64,000 nt of DNA from Plantago major (lineage: Eukaryota > Streptophyta > Magnoliopsida > Lamiales > Plantaginaceae): assembly GCA_026545765.1 (NCBI GenBank), contig CM048843.1, forward strand, positions 88,227,050 through 88,291,049, read 5' to 3'. Each line of letters starts with the position of its first letter. Positions within the stretch are counted from its first letter, which is position 1. The position numbers and the translations under genes were made by a program. Positions 1-11,625 of the stretch are shown piece after piece. The notes below the pieces were generated by a model that was given only the letters and a program-made list of their open reading frames with translations, had not been told where the DNA came from and ran no database searches.

Positions 1-1300
1 AGTCTTTGTTATCGGAGTGAGTGATGTAGCCTGTTCAAGATACACAGTAACTATTGAGATACCGACCAGACCCACTTTGGGATCCAAACTAAAGTGATCT
101 TTCTCTAAAATGAGAGAAGATTGTTCTTTTTGAAGTACTATTACTCTCACATCGGTCAGTAATTTTAACCTTTGTTTTGCATTCCAACATAACTAACTGC
201 AATAAGCTATAAAGGATGGATTCCTGCAGCTTATTTGTATTTCATGACGACTTGGGAAGCAGGGAGAATGAGATCCAGGTGGATCATCTTTTGCCTCTCC
301 ATTAGTCATTAAGGCTTGAGATGTAGAATTACTAGACAAGACTCTTTTGCCTCTCCAGATCTGAGAATCGTAATTTTCGATCTGGAAGCTAAACTTGGTA
401 AACAATACCCAGATCTTGCCGAACTTGATCATGTTCTTGCAGTTGTAAGCAACTTCATCGATTATCGATTTATTGAGCCACACATCTTCGCCCTAATATA
501 AGTTCAATGTTTTCATAATAGGGACAACTTAGCTTTTGCAGAGCTTGCTATGTCAACCGATAAACTATATTTCTCGATTTCGTTGAAATGAAACCCACAA
601 GTCTTCTGGGTTTTGAAGCTTTTCAGCTTGGTGTAAATGAGATCTGATTTACACGTTTCTTCTTTTGCAGAAGATGATGCAGATCTGTTGTTAAATACTA
701 AAAAATGCTTACATCTGAAATAACTTGAATAAAGCACTCATTTCATCACCTATAGATGAATATTTGTGACATTTTGACTGGATGCTTTTACAGAAAGAGA
801 TGGATTTGTTTGAACCACATCACATATTCATTTATTTCTTCTTCAATACGAAGATAGAAAGATTGCTAGGTGATCGCTGAACATATCATAGAGACAATTT
901 TTTTTTTTCTTTCCTTTTCAATAAGCATGTAATCGCTGCTTTTGCTTTATCAATATGGAGATTAATTGATATAGATCTGTCAAGAGTGCAATCTTTCTTT
1001 GGTTCAAGCAAAGATTTGATTCCTAGGATTAAACCTAAGCTCTGATACCATGTTAAAAAAATGACTTGAAGATGGAGATGTCATAATATGTTTGGAGAGA
1101 AAGATTGCAAAGAGATAAATGTTGAATAAACCTTTTATTTCATATAAAGTCTCCAACTTGATTTTCATGTACAATTAAAGAAGTCTCTATATATATATAC
1201 AAAACATTAACCTATACTAAGATATATGAAAGATCTTTAAAGAATTCTTTTCTGATTTGTAATATATCTGAGATACAATCTAGTGTAATACTACTCCGCT
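1..1300 (-). mobile_element. Partial Copia-type LTR retrotransposon: leader, primer binding site and 5' LTR
   Basis: Positions 1039-1050 are the complement of TGGTATCAGAGC, the usual Copia primer binding site for initiator methionine tRNA. Directly beside it, at 1051, a sequence starts TGTTAAAA, as expected for the inner edge of an LTR on the minus strand. The presumed LTR contains a TATATATATA stretch near 1183-1197 that could be its promoter. The element therefore reads on the minus strand and its body continues left out of the window. Positions 1-1035 would be leader and gag, but frames are broken (minus-strand open stretches at 193-483 and 513-737) and I could not recognise a gag motif. 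The outer LTR edge is uncertain (about 1260-1350). Confidence 0.5.
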
Positions 1301-2207
1301 CGTTCTTCGCATCTCTTTTCATTCTCTTATAGAACATGTGTGTAATACAATACAATCGTTCGGTTTACTTTTATTCCATTATTTATTTTAATACTCCTTA
1401 TGTTTCAATTCACTATTTTAACAGTTAATTTATATGGTAACCGTGTAGTCAAAGTGTCAAGAAAAACAGTTACTGTGATGAGTCAAGTTTAGTTTCTCAC
1501 ATGTTGAAATACCAATCTCTTCGTTGGGTCATATTCACAACAAATTAAAGGAAGTCATATTGTCCCAGAAGAAGAAGAAGAAAGTCATTAAAATAAAAAA
1601 AAAATTGAATATTCCTGAGGAGCGATTTATGATTTGAAGTATGAACATGTCACAACTTATTGCGGTATATTTGGTTTACATGGTTTGCATTGATATGTTA
1701 CGTGAATTCAGGAGTTATACCTAGTTTACACGAAAGGGTGGTTGAGGGTCTAGACGTCTGGAATAAAATTGGAATAGTTGGAAGCGGGGTACGAGCATGT
1801 CGTCTTACCATTCGGTACTATTTTTCGGACCCCAATCTTAATTTGAGATTATGTATATATTTATTTCCATGCAATAACTTAACATGATAATCTCTTTCGT
1901 CAATTGGTAAAGTTGATATCTAAATTCTAAAAGGTCTTGAGTTTGATTCATGATGGGTTTATTTTTTTTATTTTTTTTTACTTCTCTTGAATATTTTTGC
2001 TTTTATTAATATTAATATTGTTTTATTTTATTATTATTTGGGCCTCATTTGAATTTTTTGCACAAGACCCCCTAAATCTCGGGGCCGGCTCTGGTTGGAA
2101 GTGAGGATGGTCTCTTTTTAAATTAAAAAGTGGTGGACCGAGATTCGTAAGTAAAAACTAAAATGTTTTTAAATTAAACTAAGAACGCTTTATCAATTTG
2201 CCAATTT

Positions 2208-2424
2208 GATTTTGACCGGTCAACTATGTACGTTTTTTACCACAAATTACTCTTATATAATTGTAAATAATATATTAAAATCATATAATGGTAATTTAAT
2301 AACTAAAGTTTCATTATATGATTTTATTAAATTATTTATAATTATAGTTTAATAGATGTTTGTGGTCAAAGTCGGAGAGAGTTGACCACAACATAGTAAA
2401 ATGTAAAGTTTTATGGAGGGAGTC
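2208..2424. mobile_element. Decayed Stowaway-like MITE
   Basis: The right end reads TTATGGAGGGAGT, the common Stowaway-type terminus. The core (about 2263-2345) is an imperfect palindrome around TATAATGG...TTTCATTATATGA, closely similar to the cores at 3240-3310 and 30975-31050. The left end is degenerate. Confidence 0.4.
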
Positions 2425-3166
2425 ACATAAAAATTATCTTTTTTGGTATTAGAACGTGAATATCGCATAAAATTTAATAAAAACACATTTTGTTTGTTTA
2501 TGTATGACTTATAAGAACAAGGTTTGTCATCACTTTCAATCTATCTATAAAGATGGGACACGACCACAAAATTAACTCTAAACCCAAATAAGTACATAAG
2601 TCTATTCATAAATAATTAGCGGCTCGCTAGTGAGATCTGACTTAATTGGTTCGACTGAAATATCATAACTTTGGAGGTTGTGAGTTTGATTTCCTTGGAT
2701 TTGTTAATTATGTTAGTACATAAAAACAGACAATGTGATTTTGCCTTGCACGGTTAGACATAACCATCACACACTTCTTGATATGGCTGAGTTTTTCAGG
2801 GTTACTCTGTTCTATATGGTTATTCTGTACAGATTATGCAGGAAATGTCGTGATATAGGCTGAGGAGAGTTTTAATCTTTTGCAGAGACAAACAAACTAT
2901 TGTTATCAATATTGATGTTGTATGGATGCAAATACATGACTATCATAATGTTAGTTTTGATTAGGTTACACATACCTATCAGGGATTTTAATTTTTTCAT
3001 TCCATTTTTTTATAAAAGTATTTCATTCCAATTCCATATTATGTAAAACCGATAACAGATAAATGATATATAAGTGGATGCACGCACTCTCAAATCTCAC
3101 ATTGTTTAAATGACGAATTTTGAGTGACTCCGAAATCAAGTAGTACTGTACTCCAACTCTTTATAC

Positions 3167-3382
3167 TACTCCCTCCATTTCAGAAAAAGTGTTATATTTT
3201 ACTATTCTGCGGTATTTGTCTCATTAATTCTTCTTAACGATATTAATAAATAAATTATTAAAATTATATAATGAAAATTTAGTAATTAAATTTTATTATA
3301 TGATTTTATTAAATTATTATTATTATCGTTTTATATTGAATCGAAGTCAAAATGTAACACTTTATCTGAAATGGAGGGAGTA
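3167..3382. mobile_element. Stowaway-like MITE, complete
   Basis: Begins TACTCCCTCCATTTCAGA and ends with the matching inverted copy TCTGAAATGGAGGGAGTA, about 216 bp, with TA at both edges as expected for a Tc1/mariner-type TA target duplication. The subterminal motif AGTGTTA(TA/CA)TTTT is also inverted at the other end. Confidence 0.8.
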
Positions 3383-4180
3383 TTAGTTATAGTTTCAGAA
3401 GCTTATTGTACAATAGTGAATACATAAAATACTTATTTGTGAAATTGATCTGATGCTTGATTAATTTTGAAGTGCATATAGAGATATCATAAGTAATTGA
3501 AGATTAGGAAACTCATACATATAGAGACTATAATTTGTAAGAACGAAAATATATAGCACTTATGAGTAATAAAAAATTGGAAATAACACTATTTTGTAAT
3601 TCGCCCAAACTATATTGGCTTAAAGGATTAAGTCTCAATTCCAAATGGCCAGATATTTACAAAGTTCACTTTAAACTTGCAACTAACCTTATTTATGTGG
3701 ACTAGGATGAATTAATGACCTTCCTAGATGGTGTGCTATATTAGATGGATTTCATCAATAATTTCACGTGCACTCCATCTTTTTCAAATTAACCTTTTAC
3801 TAGTATTGAACATTTTACAAATTTTTACAATGAATTGTTTCTAAGTTTCACCGGGAAAATATAGTTTTGGAAAGCATCTTGATATACTTTCACAATATAG
3901 CTTTTATTATATTTTTTTTATGTGGTTTAGAAATAATTGCAGTTAAAGTCCATAAAAAGGTCAATGTTAAGATTTAGAAAGTTTTTATTGAGACGAGGAA
4001 TCGAGTATTTGTTTACTTTCCTTTGAATTCACATGTTCATCTACAAAAAAGTTACAGTTAAGTAGTTTTAATTTTGGAGGAGAAATAAGTACAGGTTCAC
4101 TGCTAATCTAGCCTGTCAATCAAGAACAGATCTTGAATAAATCAATGAATGGTTGTATGGTACCATCAATGGCTGTTATA

Positions 4181-6001
4181 TCAAGGATTGAAGAAATTAG
4201 CTTCGAAATGGTTAACAGCCAGATTCCAAACAGCTGCAATGAATATTAATATGCTTAACACCGTGCCTAGTGAACCAAGTCCCATGTTAAGGCACCATAT
4301 CCCGCTATACCGGCTTGGTTTCTTGATCGAAAGCCACATGAAGCACGGATACACCAGAGTTAGAGGCAGGGCGATAGAGCCGATCAGTGTTGCTATTCTT
4401 GGCATGAACGGTAATGCCACTGCTACGAAGTATATTACTCCTCCATACCCGGCCTTAAAGCAGGATCTGAACCATCTAGGACATGGTTCGTTCTTCTTAG
4501 TGACGTAGATTCGTTCCAGGTTGTCAAAAGTGACCATCGCGTAGATTTGGAAGGTGCAGAGGTAGTTGATTATGACGATGAGGTAAATTGCGGCGACTAT
4601 GTATTTGGAAATTTGATTCTGGTGAAATTGCGCGAATGAGGTGAGAACTCCTCCGTTTATGGTAACCGCGTCTCCATAAGCCCAATGTCCGACTATGGCA
4701 ACCGGATACATACATGCGGCGATAACAAGGTATGAAATTGTTACTGCCCTCCACATCGGCTTGACTGATCGTTCTTTGGCATTTATCGGTATAGTTCCCT
4801 GCACGCAACAAGCAAAAATGAACGGAGTTTTAGCAAATATGAACATGAAAAAAAAAAAAAAAAAAAGTACTATGAGTTTCATCATTTGCATTCGAGAGTT
4901 AATATAAATGGCTAAATTCAACATCACTCTATAAGTTTAAGTACCTGTATTTCAAGTATGAGATTGTGCCCTCTGAAAGCTGTTACAATAGCTGCAATTG
5001 CATTCAAGACATCACGAAATCGAGTATTCCCTGATGAACTAACTCGATCAGGAATACTGGCGTTGTTGTCATGGGTGATTGAAAGAATCCATATAAGAGT
5101 ACAAAACATGACCCCGGTGACAGAACCGATGAGTGTAACCGGGGAGAGTGAGTTCAGGTTGGGAAAGAATTGGGCTATGAAAATGGCTACGCATACGAAA
5201 ATCAAGAACCATTCGAAGCCTTTCAACGTATTTCCTCTGCATTCGAGATCATTGTCACACATGACGTCGTATAATCCCTCCATGGCCCTGCCTCCTGCGT
5301 TGATGTAGAGAATGCATGCCCCGCTTGACAAGTACACAACTGGGAACATGGCTAGGAACTTCCCTAGTTTTGGACCTGGATTGAAATGAAACCTCATATT
5401 TAGCACTTATAGTCGATTACACATTCGTACGACATAGTAAATCACACGTTGCAATAGTACTAACCGAATGCAACGATAGACAAGTGTAGGAATCTGCTGT
5501 AACGAATTCCAGGCAGAGGAGACGATTCGTGTAGATTGACAAGAAGCCATGTCGTGTAGAGTTGCCATGCATATGCCATGGTCAGACTGATAATACCCCA
5601 TGTCCTGTTTAAGATGAAATTGACAATTAGGTACTTGGAAGGAAACAAGGCATAAATAACACATTCTGCATCATAAAGCTCTAACTTTTAGAGAAGTCTG
5701 CAATAAAGGTGAAAACTCACCATCCAAGTGAAGCAAAAGCAACGGGGAGTAGGAGAACTTGAAATCCGATCCCGGAACATAACAAATGGATCGTAGAAGT
5801 GAACGTATTTCCTTTTCTTTTTTCAGTAATCGGTAGCCACGCATCTTCTGGGATACGCTCAGTTGAAAATTCAAAGTTATCGGTTCCAGAAACAGGTTCT
5901 GAAATGTTGATGACTGTAGCCGGTTCGTCGTAGAAAAGCACCGGAGTAATTCGTGAGGATGATCTGGATCTTTGTGCCTGAACATTGACCATTTCTGCCA
6001 T
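4181..6001 (-). CDS. Lysine/histidine transporter-like amino acid permease (AAAP family), 4 exons
   Basis: Exons on the minus strand: 6001-5721, 5604-5465, 5375-4945 and 4798-4181, with GT/AG junctions and phases that join into 489 residues. The product is a multi-pass membrane permease of the amino acid/auxin permease family, closest in memory to LHT-like 8 proteins, which import amino acids with protons. Evidence is the soluble N-terminus ending in PEDAWLPITEKRKG, then hydrophobic helices, the conserved NLHES...GIRYSRFLHL stretch at the exon 2 end, GKFLAMFPVVYLSSG in exon 3, and a long run of about six helices in exon 4. Length fits the family. The start is the first methionine before the acidic N-terminal region. 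A second methionine four codons on is also possible. A decayed paralogue lies at 20489-20964. The exact substrate cannot be read from sequence. Confidence 0.88.
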
Positions 6002-6073
6002 GATTTTGATTGTAGTATTGTATGAACAATGAAGTATTGTTTTGTTTGGTTTGCATATTATGGTTTGGGTGTG

Positions 6074-6090
6074 TATATATATATATATAA
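6074..6090 (-). promoter_or_regulatory. Probable TATA region of the permease gene
   Basis: An alternating TA run (TATATATATATATATAA on the + strand) lies about 75-90 bp upstream of the permease ATG on the minus strand. Position suits a TATA box, but TA runs are common in this DNA. Confidence 0.4.
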
Positions 6091-7229
6091 AGCAGACATG
6101 AGAAAATGACGAAATTCAATGCGTCATGGAAATGTCATTTGATGATGAGTTCGTGGAAAACTTAGGATCACAAGGAGCCACTGACATAATTGACCAAAAT
6201 TCCTCCACTTGGTCCCATGTGTTACTAGTTACTATGGTGCTCGTGATGGTTTCAACTTCATCTTCCCTTCATGTTGTACTATCCCAAATATTTAAAAGGT
6301 TGTACCACAATTAAACGAATATGTAAATTTACCAAATTTAAATGAATACACAAACTAGTATCAATTCTTAAAATAAGAATAAGAAGGAAAAAAATAACTT
6401 AAGAAAACCATCTTTTTTAAGTTGTTCCACTGACCAAAGATGGGTTTGGGATTTTTAATTTTTTTTTTTTTGCTATATTCTTTATTTGCGTAATTAACTT
6501 ACTAATTCGCAAATTCTCTATGGACTTTGTGGCCAAATTTGTTCTAATTATAGTTCGCCTCATCGGAATTGACACCTCTGTATTAAAATTAGAATTTTCG
6601 GTAACTTATATCTGTCTATATACAAATATTAAAAAATAAAATATTGAACTGCAGAATGCACATTAAAATTTAAACTACCCATTTCATCCTCCATGTAAAT
6701 TTAAATTACGCATTATTTGTTACAAAATAATGAAAGTGGTGGAAATCATTATGTTAAAACTTCAAAATATCAAATGCAAGAGCAAAAAATGCATTTAATT
6801 AATTCTTTAATTACCAATCTAGAAAATTGATGAATCCAATATTATTAAATATTGAAAAGTCATCCAATGACCTTTAAAATTTCAAAATACTTGCACTATA
6901 TCACAATCTTGAGAAATTCTTTTTTTTTCCGAACTATACAACATTTAAACAACGATAAGTTCTCTCTAACTATCGAAATGTATGGGAACATGGAAAAGTG
7001 ATAAAATTAATACGAACTGTTCAATCAACAATAGAATGAGTGGAAGAGTGAAAGTTCCAAAATTGTGGAATCTCTATCTTACTTCTCTAGAAGTACCCCA
7101 ATAGCCGTGGAAGTTTTCACAACTAGAACAACTAGCCAGTGGTGGAACAACGTAACTAGAAGTTGTAATAATACCAAGTTTGTTAATTAACCAAACTCGC
7201 ATATTAGTAAATGTATAATACCAAATTTA
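6091..7229. other. Intergenic, no gene seen
   Basis: AT-rich DNA with many stops in all frames. The small plus-strand open stretch at 6126-6314 has no motif. No repeat structure was recognised. Confidence 0.5.
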
Positions 7230-7542
7230 TTACTTCCTCCGTCCGGGAATAGCTTCCCATTTGCTTTATTGATCAATGAAATAAGGAAGTTGGTTGACTT
7301 GAATAGGAAAACAATAAAGAATTAATAAAAAGTGATAGTGGGTTGTTAAAGTGAAAAGCTGAATATTATTTAAATGAAGAAAGAATAAATAATGAATAAA
7401 GTAATGATAGTGGGTTGGTAAATATAAGTGTTTTATGTGGGTATTAGTTGAGTGGGATATTACAAAAAATGGAAATGAGAAGCTTCTTGTGGGACGACTA
7501 AAATGGCAAAATGGAAAGTTTGTCATGGGACGGAGTAAGTAA
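7230..7542. mobile_element. Stowaway-like MITE
   Basis: Left end TTACTTCCTCCGTCC and right end GGGACGGAGTAAGTAA are imperfect inverted copies. The interior (ATTATTTAAATGAA...AATAAATAATGAATAA) matches the MITE at 21786-22085, so the two belong to one family. Confidence 0.7.
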
Positions 7543-7595
7543 TTTTTACACAATTAACATAATTAATTGGTTTCTATAAGTTATGCCAATGATAT

Positions 7596-7700
7596 CTGGC
7601 TCATTTGATTAGGCTAAGGTATCATGACCCCATAGGTTATGGGTTTGATTCCCGTCGAAAGCGGGTTTCTGTTCTAGTATATGCTAGCTTTAATTAATTG
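7596..7700 (+). repeat. Possible tRNA-derived SINE head
   Basis: TGGCTCATTTGATTAGG resembles an internal RNA polymerase III A box and GGGTTTGATTCCCG a B box, at tRNA-like spacing of about 35-40 bp. The 3' limit and target duplication were not found. Confidence 0.4.
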
Positions 7701-7880
7701 AGTGATGAGTGATGTCCATGTAATGATTGATATACAAATGATATATATATATATATAAAACATGATTGTAATAGTGATATTCTAAAAAAAAAATTTGGTT
7801 TCTATAAGTTACTGTAGTTCATCAATGGGAAAGGTCAAGGTCAAATTAGATTCGGCATAAAAGGAAAAAGCAAACACTAA

Positions 7881-8437
7881 TGTTAAACGCAACACCTTTT
7901 TGGCTAAACGCAACACTAATTATTTGCGTACTTACTAAAAATGCCCTTAACTCAAAAAAAAACTTTAAAAATTAACGTAAAATCGAAATAACTCGTTTAC
8001 ACAAACACAATAACATTAACATGCACGATTGAATATAAATTTCAACAATAAAAAACATCGAAAAATTTTCGCAAATTTTTTTTTTTTTTTTTGGGTGAAA
8101 AGTGGAAAAAGTTGAAAAATATGTAGAGAAATTGGGGGAAAAAAAAAGAAAAAATTAAAAACTGAAACTGAAAAATAAATAAATAAAAAAAATAAAATGA
8201 AATGGCCGGTTCTCAAACCGGCCATTTTTTAAATTTCATTTTTTTTTTCAGTTTCAGTTTTTAATTTTTTTTTCAACTTTTTTTTCAATTAAAATGGCCC
8301 GTTTGACCGGCAATATTTTTTTTTAAATTTAAATTTATTTATTTTGAATTTGCAACTTTAACTTTAATTCGAACTTGAATCGAAATGCTTCCGAATAAAA
8401 TGTTACAATTTGAACACGAACGAACTTGAATAGAAAA
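7881..8437 (+). repeat. Left terminal inverted repeat (~557 bp)
   Basis: Inverted counterpart of 10060-10611. It contains an internal hairpin, GGCCGGTTCTCAAACCGGCC near 8203-8224, flanked by inverted AAAACTGAAACTGAA and TTCAGTTTCAGTTTT. Confidence 0.8.
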
Positions 8438-8589
8438 CTATTCTTTTAACAATTATTTATTTATTTATTTTACATAAAGAACTATTTCAGTAAAAGTGAA
8501 ATCATATTTATTTTAATTTCGGCAATATGAATTTTTACTCATTTCACTATAAATACGGAACATAACATAAAATTGAAAGTATAAACTAG

Positions 8590-9070
8590 AACAAAAACCA
8601 TTGGCGTAGCCGAACGGAATAATGTTGCATCCAATGGCTTATTCTTTCCTCTCTAGCAGATTCCCATGACATCCATAATGGTGGAAGTGGGCATTCATCT
8701 ATCACGCGCAACCTAATATAGTGATTGTTATCAACGAATCCCATTGTCCACTCTTCATCTGTCGATGGAGGGTCCGGAGATGGTGAGTCCATCTGTGAAC
8801 GACACTCCAATGGAAAATATGTAAGACTCCCAGTCTTTGCATAGCAGCTCAAGACCCGTTGCTGGTATGTGTAAGAAAGCCCATATCCGGGAGTGTATAC
8901 CACCATGGGTTGTTACATGGGCCTGCAAACCAGTTCAAACGACTAGTTATTTCCGTGATCCTTTGTGGCCCCATTTCTGCGACGTAAAGCTCCATGTGGT
9001 TGTTCAACTCCTCCATAAGTTCCTGCCTGACGTCACCGGTCTTGTGAATGGTATTGGAGTTGTGATATGA
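8590..9070 (-). pseudogene. OTU-like cysteine protease fragment (transposon cargo)
   Basis: Reading on the minus strand from about 9070, one frame gives DVRQELMEEL, then a W..GPCNNPWW segment and LPDMGF. A frame change near 8870-8850 is followed by GSLTYFPLECRS, MGFVDNNHYIRL and PPLWMSW. These blocks in this order are characteristic of the C-terminal part of the OTU-like proteases found in plant Mutator-related elements. The catalytic cysteine region is not present, and the frame is broken by at least one shift, so this is a non-functional fragment. It sits head to head with the mobile-domain fragment. Confidence 0.6.
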
Positions 9071-9203
9071 CCCGTATATTATTTATAGATGGATGGATGT
9101 CCCTCACTTGTGCAGGTTTTTTACATCCCGTATATTATTTATACATTTTTTCGTAACTTTAAAAAAGAATACATTTTTTATTGAAGTCTTTATACGATTT
9201 CAG

Positions 9204-10044
9204 ATGTGGATCTACAAGCACTTTCCTGGTTTTGAATCATGGAACTTGGGAACCATCGACCAAGATCAAACTGCTCTACATCTTGCAAATAGAAGTGCCC
9301 TGGACAATGTTCCTGCAAATGAAGTGTGTCATGAAATTTATCACGCTAGTCTTCATTAACATTTAAACTCTATTATGATTATTTACTTATGTTACGTACC
9401 TCATATGTAATAGGTTATTTGGACACCATATGGACAAAGAGCGGAGGAAGCTGTCCCCATTTCTCAATTTAGGGGAATTATTCATTCTTTAAAGATTACG
9501 GAGGCTTACATGCCAGACCGTGTTATGCGCCAGTTCGGATACCTCCAATTCATTCCTCAACCACTCATAACACCAATGATTGTGCAAAGGCCACCACAAC
9601 CTTCACTCTATCGATGTTCTTATCGTCCTGGAGACTCATTCGAGAACTTTCAGAACGCTCGATGTAATTTCCATCTCCAAACACTTCGAGTTCATTACGG
9701 ACCTGAAGCTCTTCCAGTGTACCAGGACTGGTTTCGCCCAAGGACGCATATGCAAGTGACACGCCAAGAATCATTTACTCGAAGGGCACATTACCGACCA
9801 GCCGACATGAATCCTACCGTGGTATGGTTCCTAAACATTCAATACAGATACATACACGACGTTAGCATTTCATCAAATCCTTACGTTCTGTGTTTTTTAT
9901 TTGTAGATGATACAATGGCTCGGGGCTAAACTTGCACAAATCACTGAGCCAAGCAGGCGTTATATGAGCCAGAAAGACGTATTCGACATTGTCGATGAAA
10001 TTTGTGAACACTTTGAAGATGTTATTCCATTCCGTAGTCAATAG
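9204..10044 (+). pseudogene. Plant mobile domain (PMD) C-terminal fragment, three open exons
   Basis: Three open exons join in frame with GT/AG borders: 9204-9323, 9414-9821 and 9907-10044, giving about 222 codons and a proper stop. Motifs are W.YKHFPGF, VIWTPYGQRAEE, and PDRVMRQFGYLQFIP, which match the C-terminal half of the plant mobile domain of MAIN/MAIL-type and transposon-encoded proteins. The N-terminal half is missing, so I class it as a truncated copy. The intact splice sites and open frames are unusual for transposon cargo and could mean recent capture or selection. Confidence 0.6.
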
Positions 10045-10059
10045 TCATGGCATGTAATA

Positions 10060-10611
10060 TTTTCTATTCAAGTTCGTTTGTGTTCAAATTGTAACCTTTT
10101 ATTCGGAAGCATTTCGATTCAAGTTCGAATTAAAGTTAAAGTTGCAAATTCAAAATAAATAAATTTAAATTTTAAAAAAAATATTGCCGGTCAAACGGGC
10201 CATTTTAATTGGAAAAAAAAAATTAAAAACTGAAACTGAAAAAAAAAAAAAATGAAATGGCCGGTTCTCAAAACCGGCCATTTAAAAAATGGCCGGTTTT
10301 GAGAACCGGCCATTTCATTTTTTTTTTCCTTTTTCAGTTTTTAATTTTTTCTTTTTTCCCCCCCAATTTCTCTACATATTTTTCAACTTTTTCCACTTTT
10401 CACCAAAAAAAAAAAAAATTTGCGAAAATTTTTCGATATTTTTATTGTAGAAATTTGTATTCAATCGTGCATGTTAATGTTATTGTGTTTGTGTAAACGA
10501 GTTATTTCGATTTTACGTTAATTTTTAAAAAAAATTTTGAGTTAAGGACATTTTTTGTAAGTACGCAAATAATTGGTGTTGCGTTTAGCCAAAAAGGTGC
10601 TGCGTTTAACA
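10060..10611 (-). repeat. Right terminal inverted repeat (~552 bp) with a large palindrome
   Basis: Inverted counterpart of 7881-8437. It contains a near-perfect palindrome centred near 10285 (arms about 10250-10283 and 10287-10320) built from AATGGCCGGTTCTCA and its complement, larger than the equivalent hairpin on the left side. Confidence 0.8.
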
Positions 10612-11342
10612 ACACTCAAAAGCAAACTCTTACATATGTTGTTCAAGAGTAAAGTGAATTTGGTCACTAATACTAAAACCCAACAATTCATTACATCACT
10701 ACCAGGGTTTGTTGTTTGTCTCCCGTTAAAACTCGATTTTAATCGAGTTATAATTTTCATCCTATTTGTCAGGCGGTTTTAATCGCGTTGAACAATACCA
10801 TGTTTTAATCACCAACTATTCATAATTCAATTAAATTTTATTTTTCTACCTACTATTTTTCTCTCGCTTTACCTTTTCATTTATTATAACAATCTTAAAC
10901 CAATCAAATAACAATAAAACCAATCAAACAATCTTAAAAACTCTTCCACACATCACTTCACTCTTACACACCCTATATAACAACCCTATAAACCTAAAAA
11001 AAATTAATTCCACCCCAAACACAATTTTTCAAAACCCAATTATAATTCAATTACTATTTACGGTTAAAACCCAATTAAAATTCTGTCCATTTTAATCGTT
11101 TTCCAAACAGTCACTATAATACTATTTAAATATTTGAACACTTATATATTACTACTAGTTAAGTGTTTTAACATTTTGCGTTTATGAAATCGATGTTACT
11201 AAAAAAAAAAAAATCCATGTTATTTATATACCCAAAATGTTATTTTCTAAAAATAAAATAAATAAAACCAAAATGTAATGATTATGACCATAATAATTGA
11301 TGGTTTAATATCTTAATCCCTCAACTTGCTCCCTTAATTACG
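10612..11342. other. Intergenic, no gene seen
   Basis: AT-rich DNA without a motif-bearing frame. An inverted motif AACTCGATTTTAATCGAGTT near 10730-10749 forms a perfect small hairpin. Confidence 0.4.
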
Positions 11343-11597
11343 TACTCCCTCCGTCCCGCAGAACTTCATACATTTGCCATTTTTAGTCGTCCCACAGAAC
11401 TTCATACATTACCAAAAAAGAAAGCTACCCCACACCCAACAAATAATAAACAATCTCAACTTTACATTTAAATTACACATTTTGCCACTAAAAGTACACT
11501 TTTTTCCACCTTTTCTATATTCTATCATTACTTTAACTTTTCGCATAAAACTGCGCGCTAACCCTAATGTATGAAGTTCTCTGGGACGGAGGGAGTA
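11343..11597. mobile_element. Stowaway-like MITE, complete
   Basis: Begins TACTCCCTCCGTCCC and ends GGGACGGAGGGAGTA. AGAACTTCATACATT near the left edge is matched by AATGTATGAAGTTCT near the right. Length 255 bp, TA at both edges. Confidence 0.85.
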
Positions 11598-11625
11598 TCT
11601 AACAAAAAATTATGCAATATATATA

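Larger units (their letters stand above)
1301..4180. other. Intergenic, AT-rich, with MITE relics
   Basis: No convincing gene. The open stretch at 1660-1887 has no recognisable motif. Near 1893-1960 and 2615-2710 there are short tRNA-like stretches (a GGTAAAG-type A box and a GAGTTTGATT-type B box) that may be old SINE copies. Two MITE-like elements are listed separately. Confidence 0.5.
7881..10611. mobile_element. Long-TIR DNA transposon carrying OTU and plant-mobile-domain gene fragments
   Basis: The segment is bounded by inverted repeats of about 550 bp: 7881-8437 on the left and 10060-10611 on the right. They start TGTTAAACGCA and match along their length, including the A/T tracts, a CAATCGTGCATGTTAATG block and a CGGAAGCATTTCGATTCAAG block. 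Inside lie an OTU-protease-like fragment (minus, about 8590-9070) and a plant mobile domain fragment (plus, 9204-10044). Long terminal inverted repeats with such cargo recall Mutator-like elements. No transposase is present, so it is non-autonomous or a derivative. Flanks are AAACACTAA and ACACTCAAA; they share ACACT, but no clean 9-bp target duplication could be set. Confidence 0.75.

Noticed and set aside
4149-4508. Plus-strand 119-codon frame over the permease's last exon
   Set aside because: It is the antisense of a well-supported exon.
8016-8225. Minus-strand open frame with phenylalanine-rich product (and a mirror frame at 10257-10496)
   Set aside because: Both are translations of the A/T tracts in the two terminal inverted repeats of one transposon.
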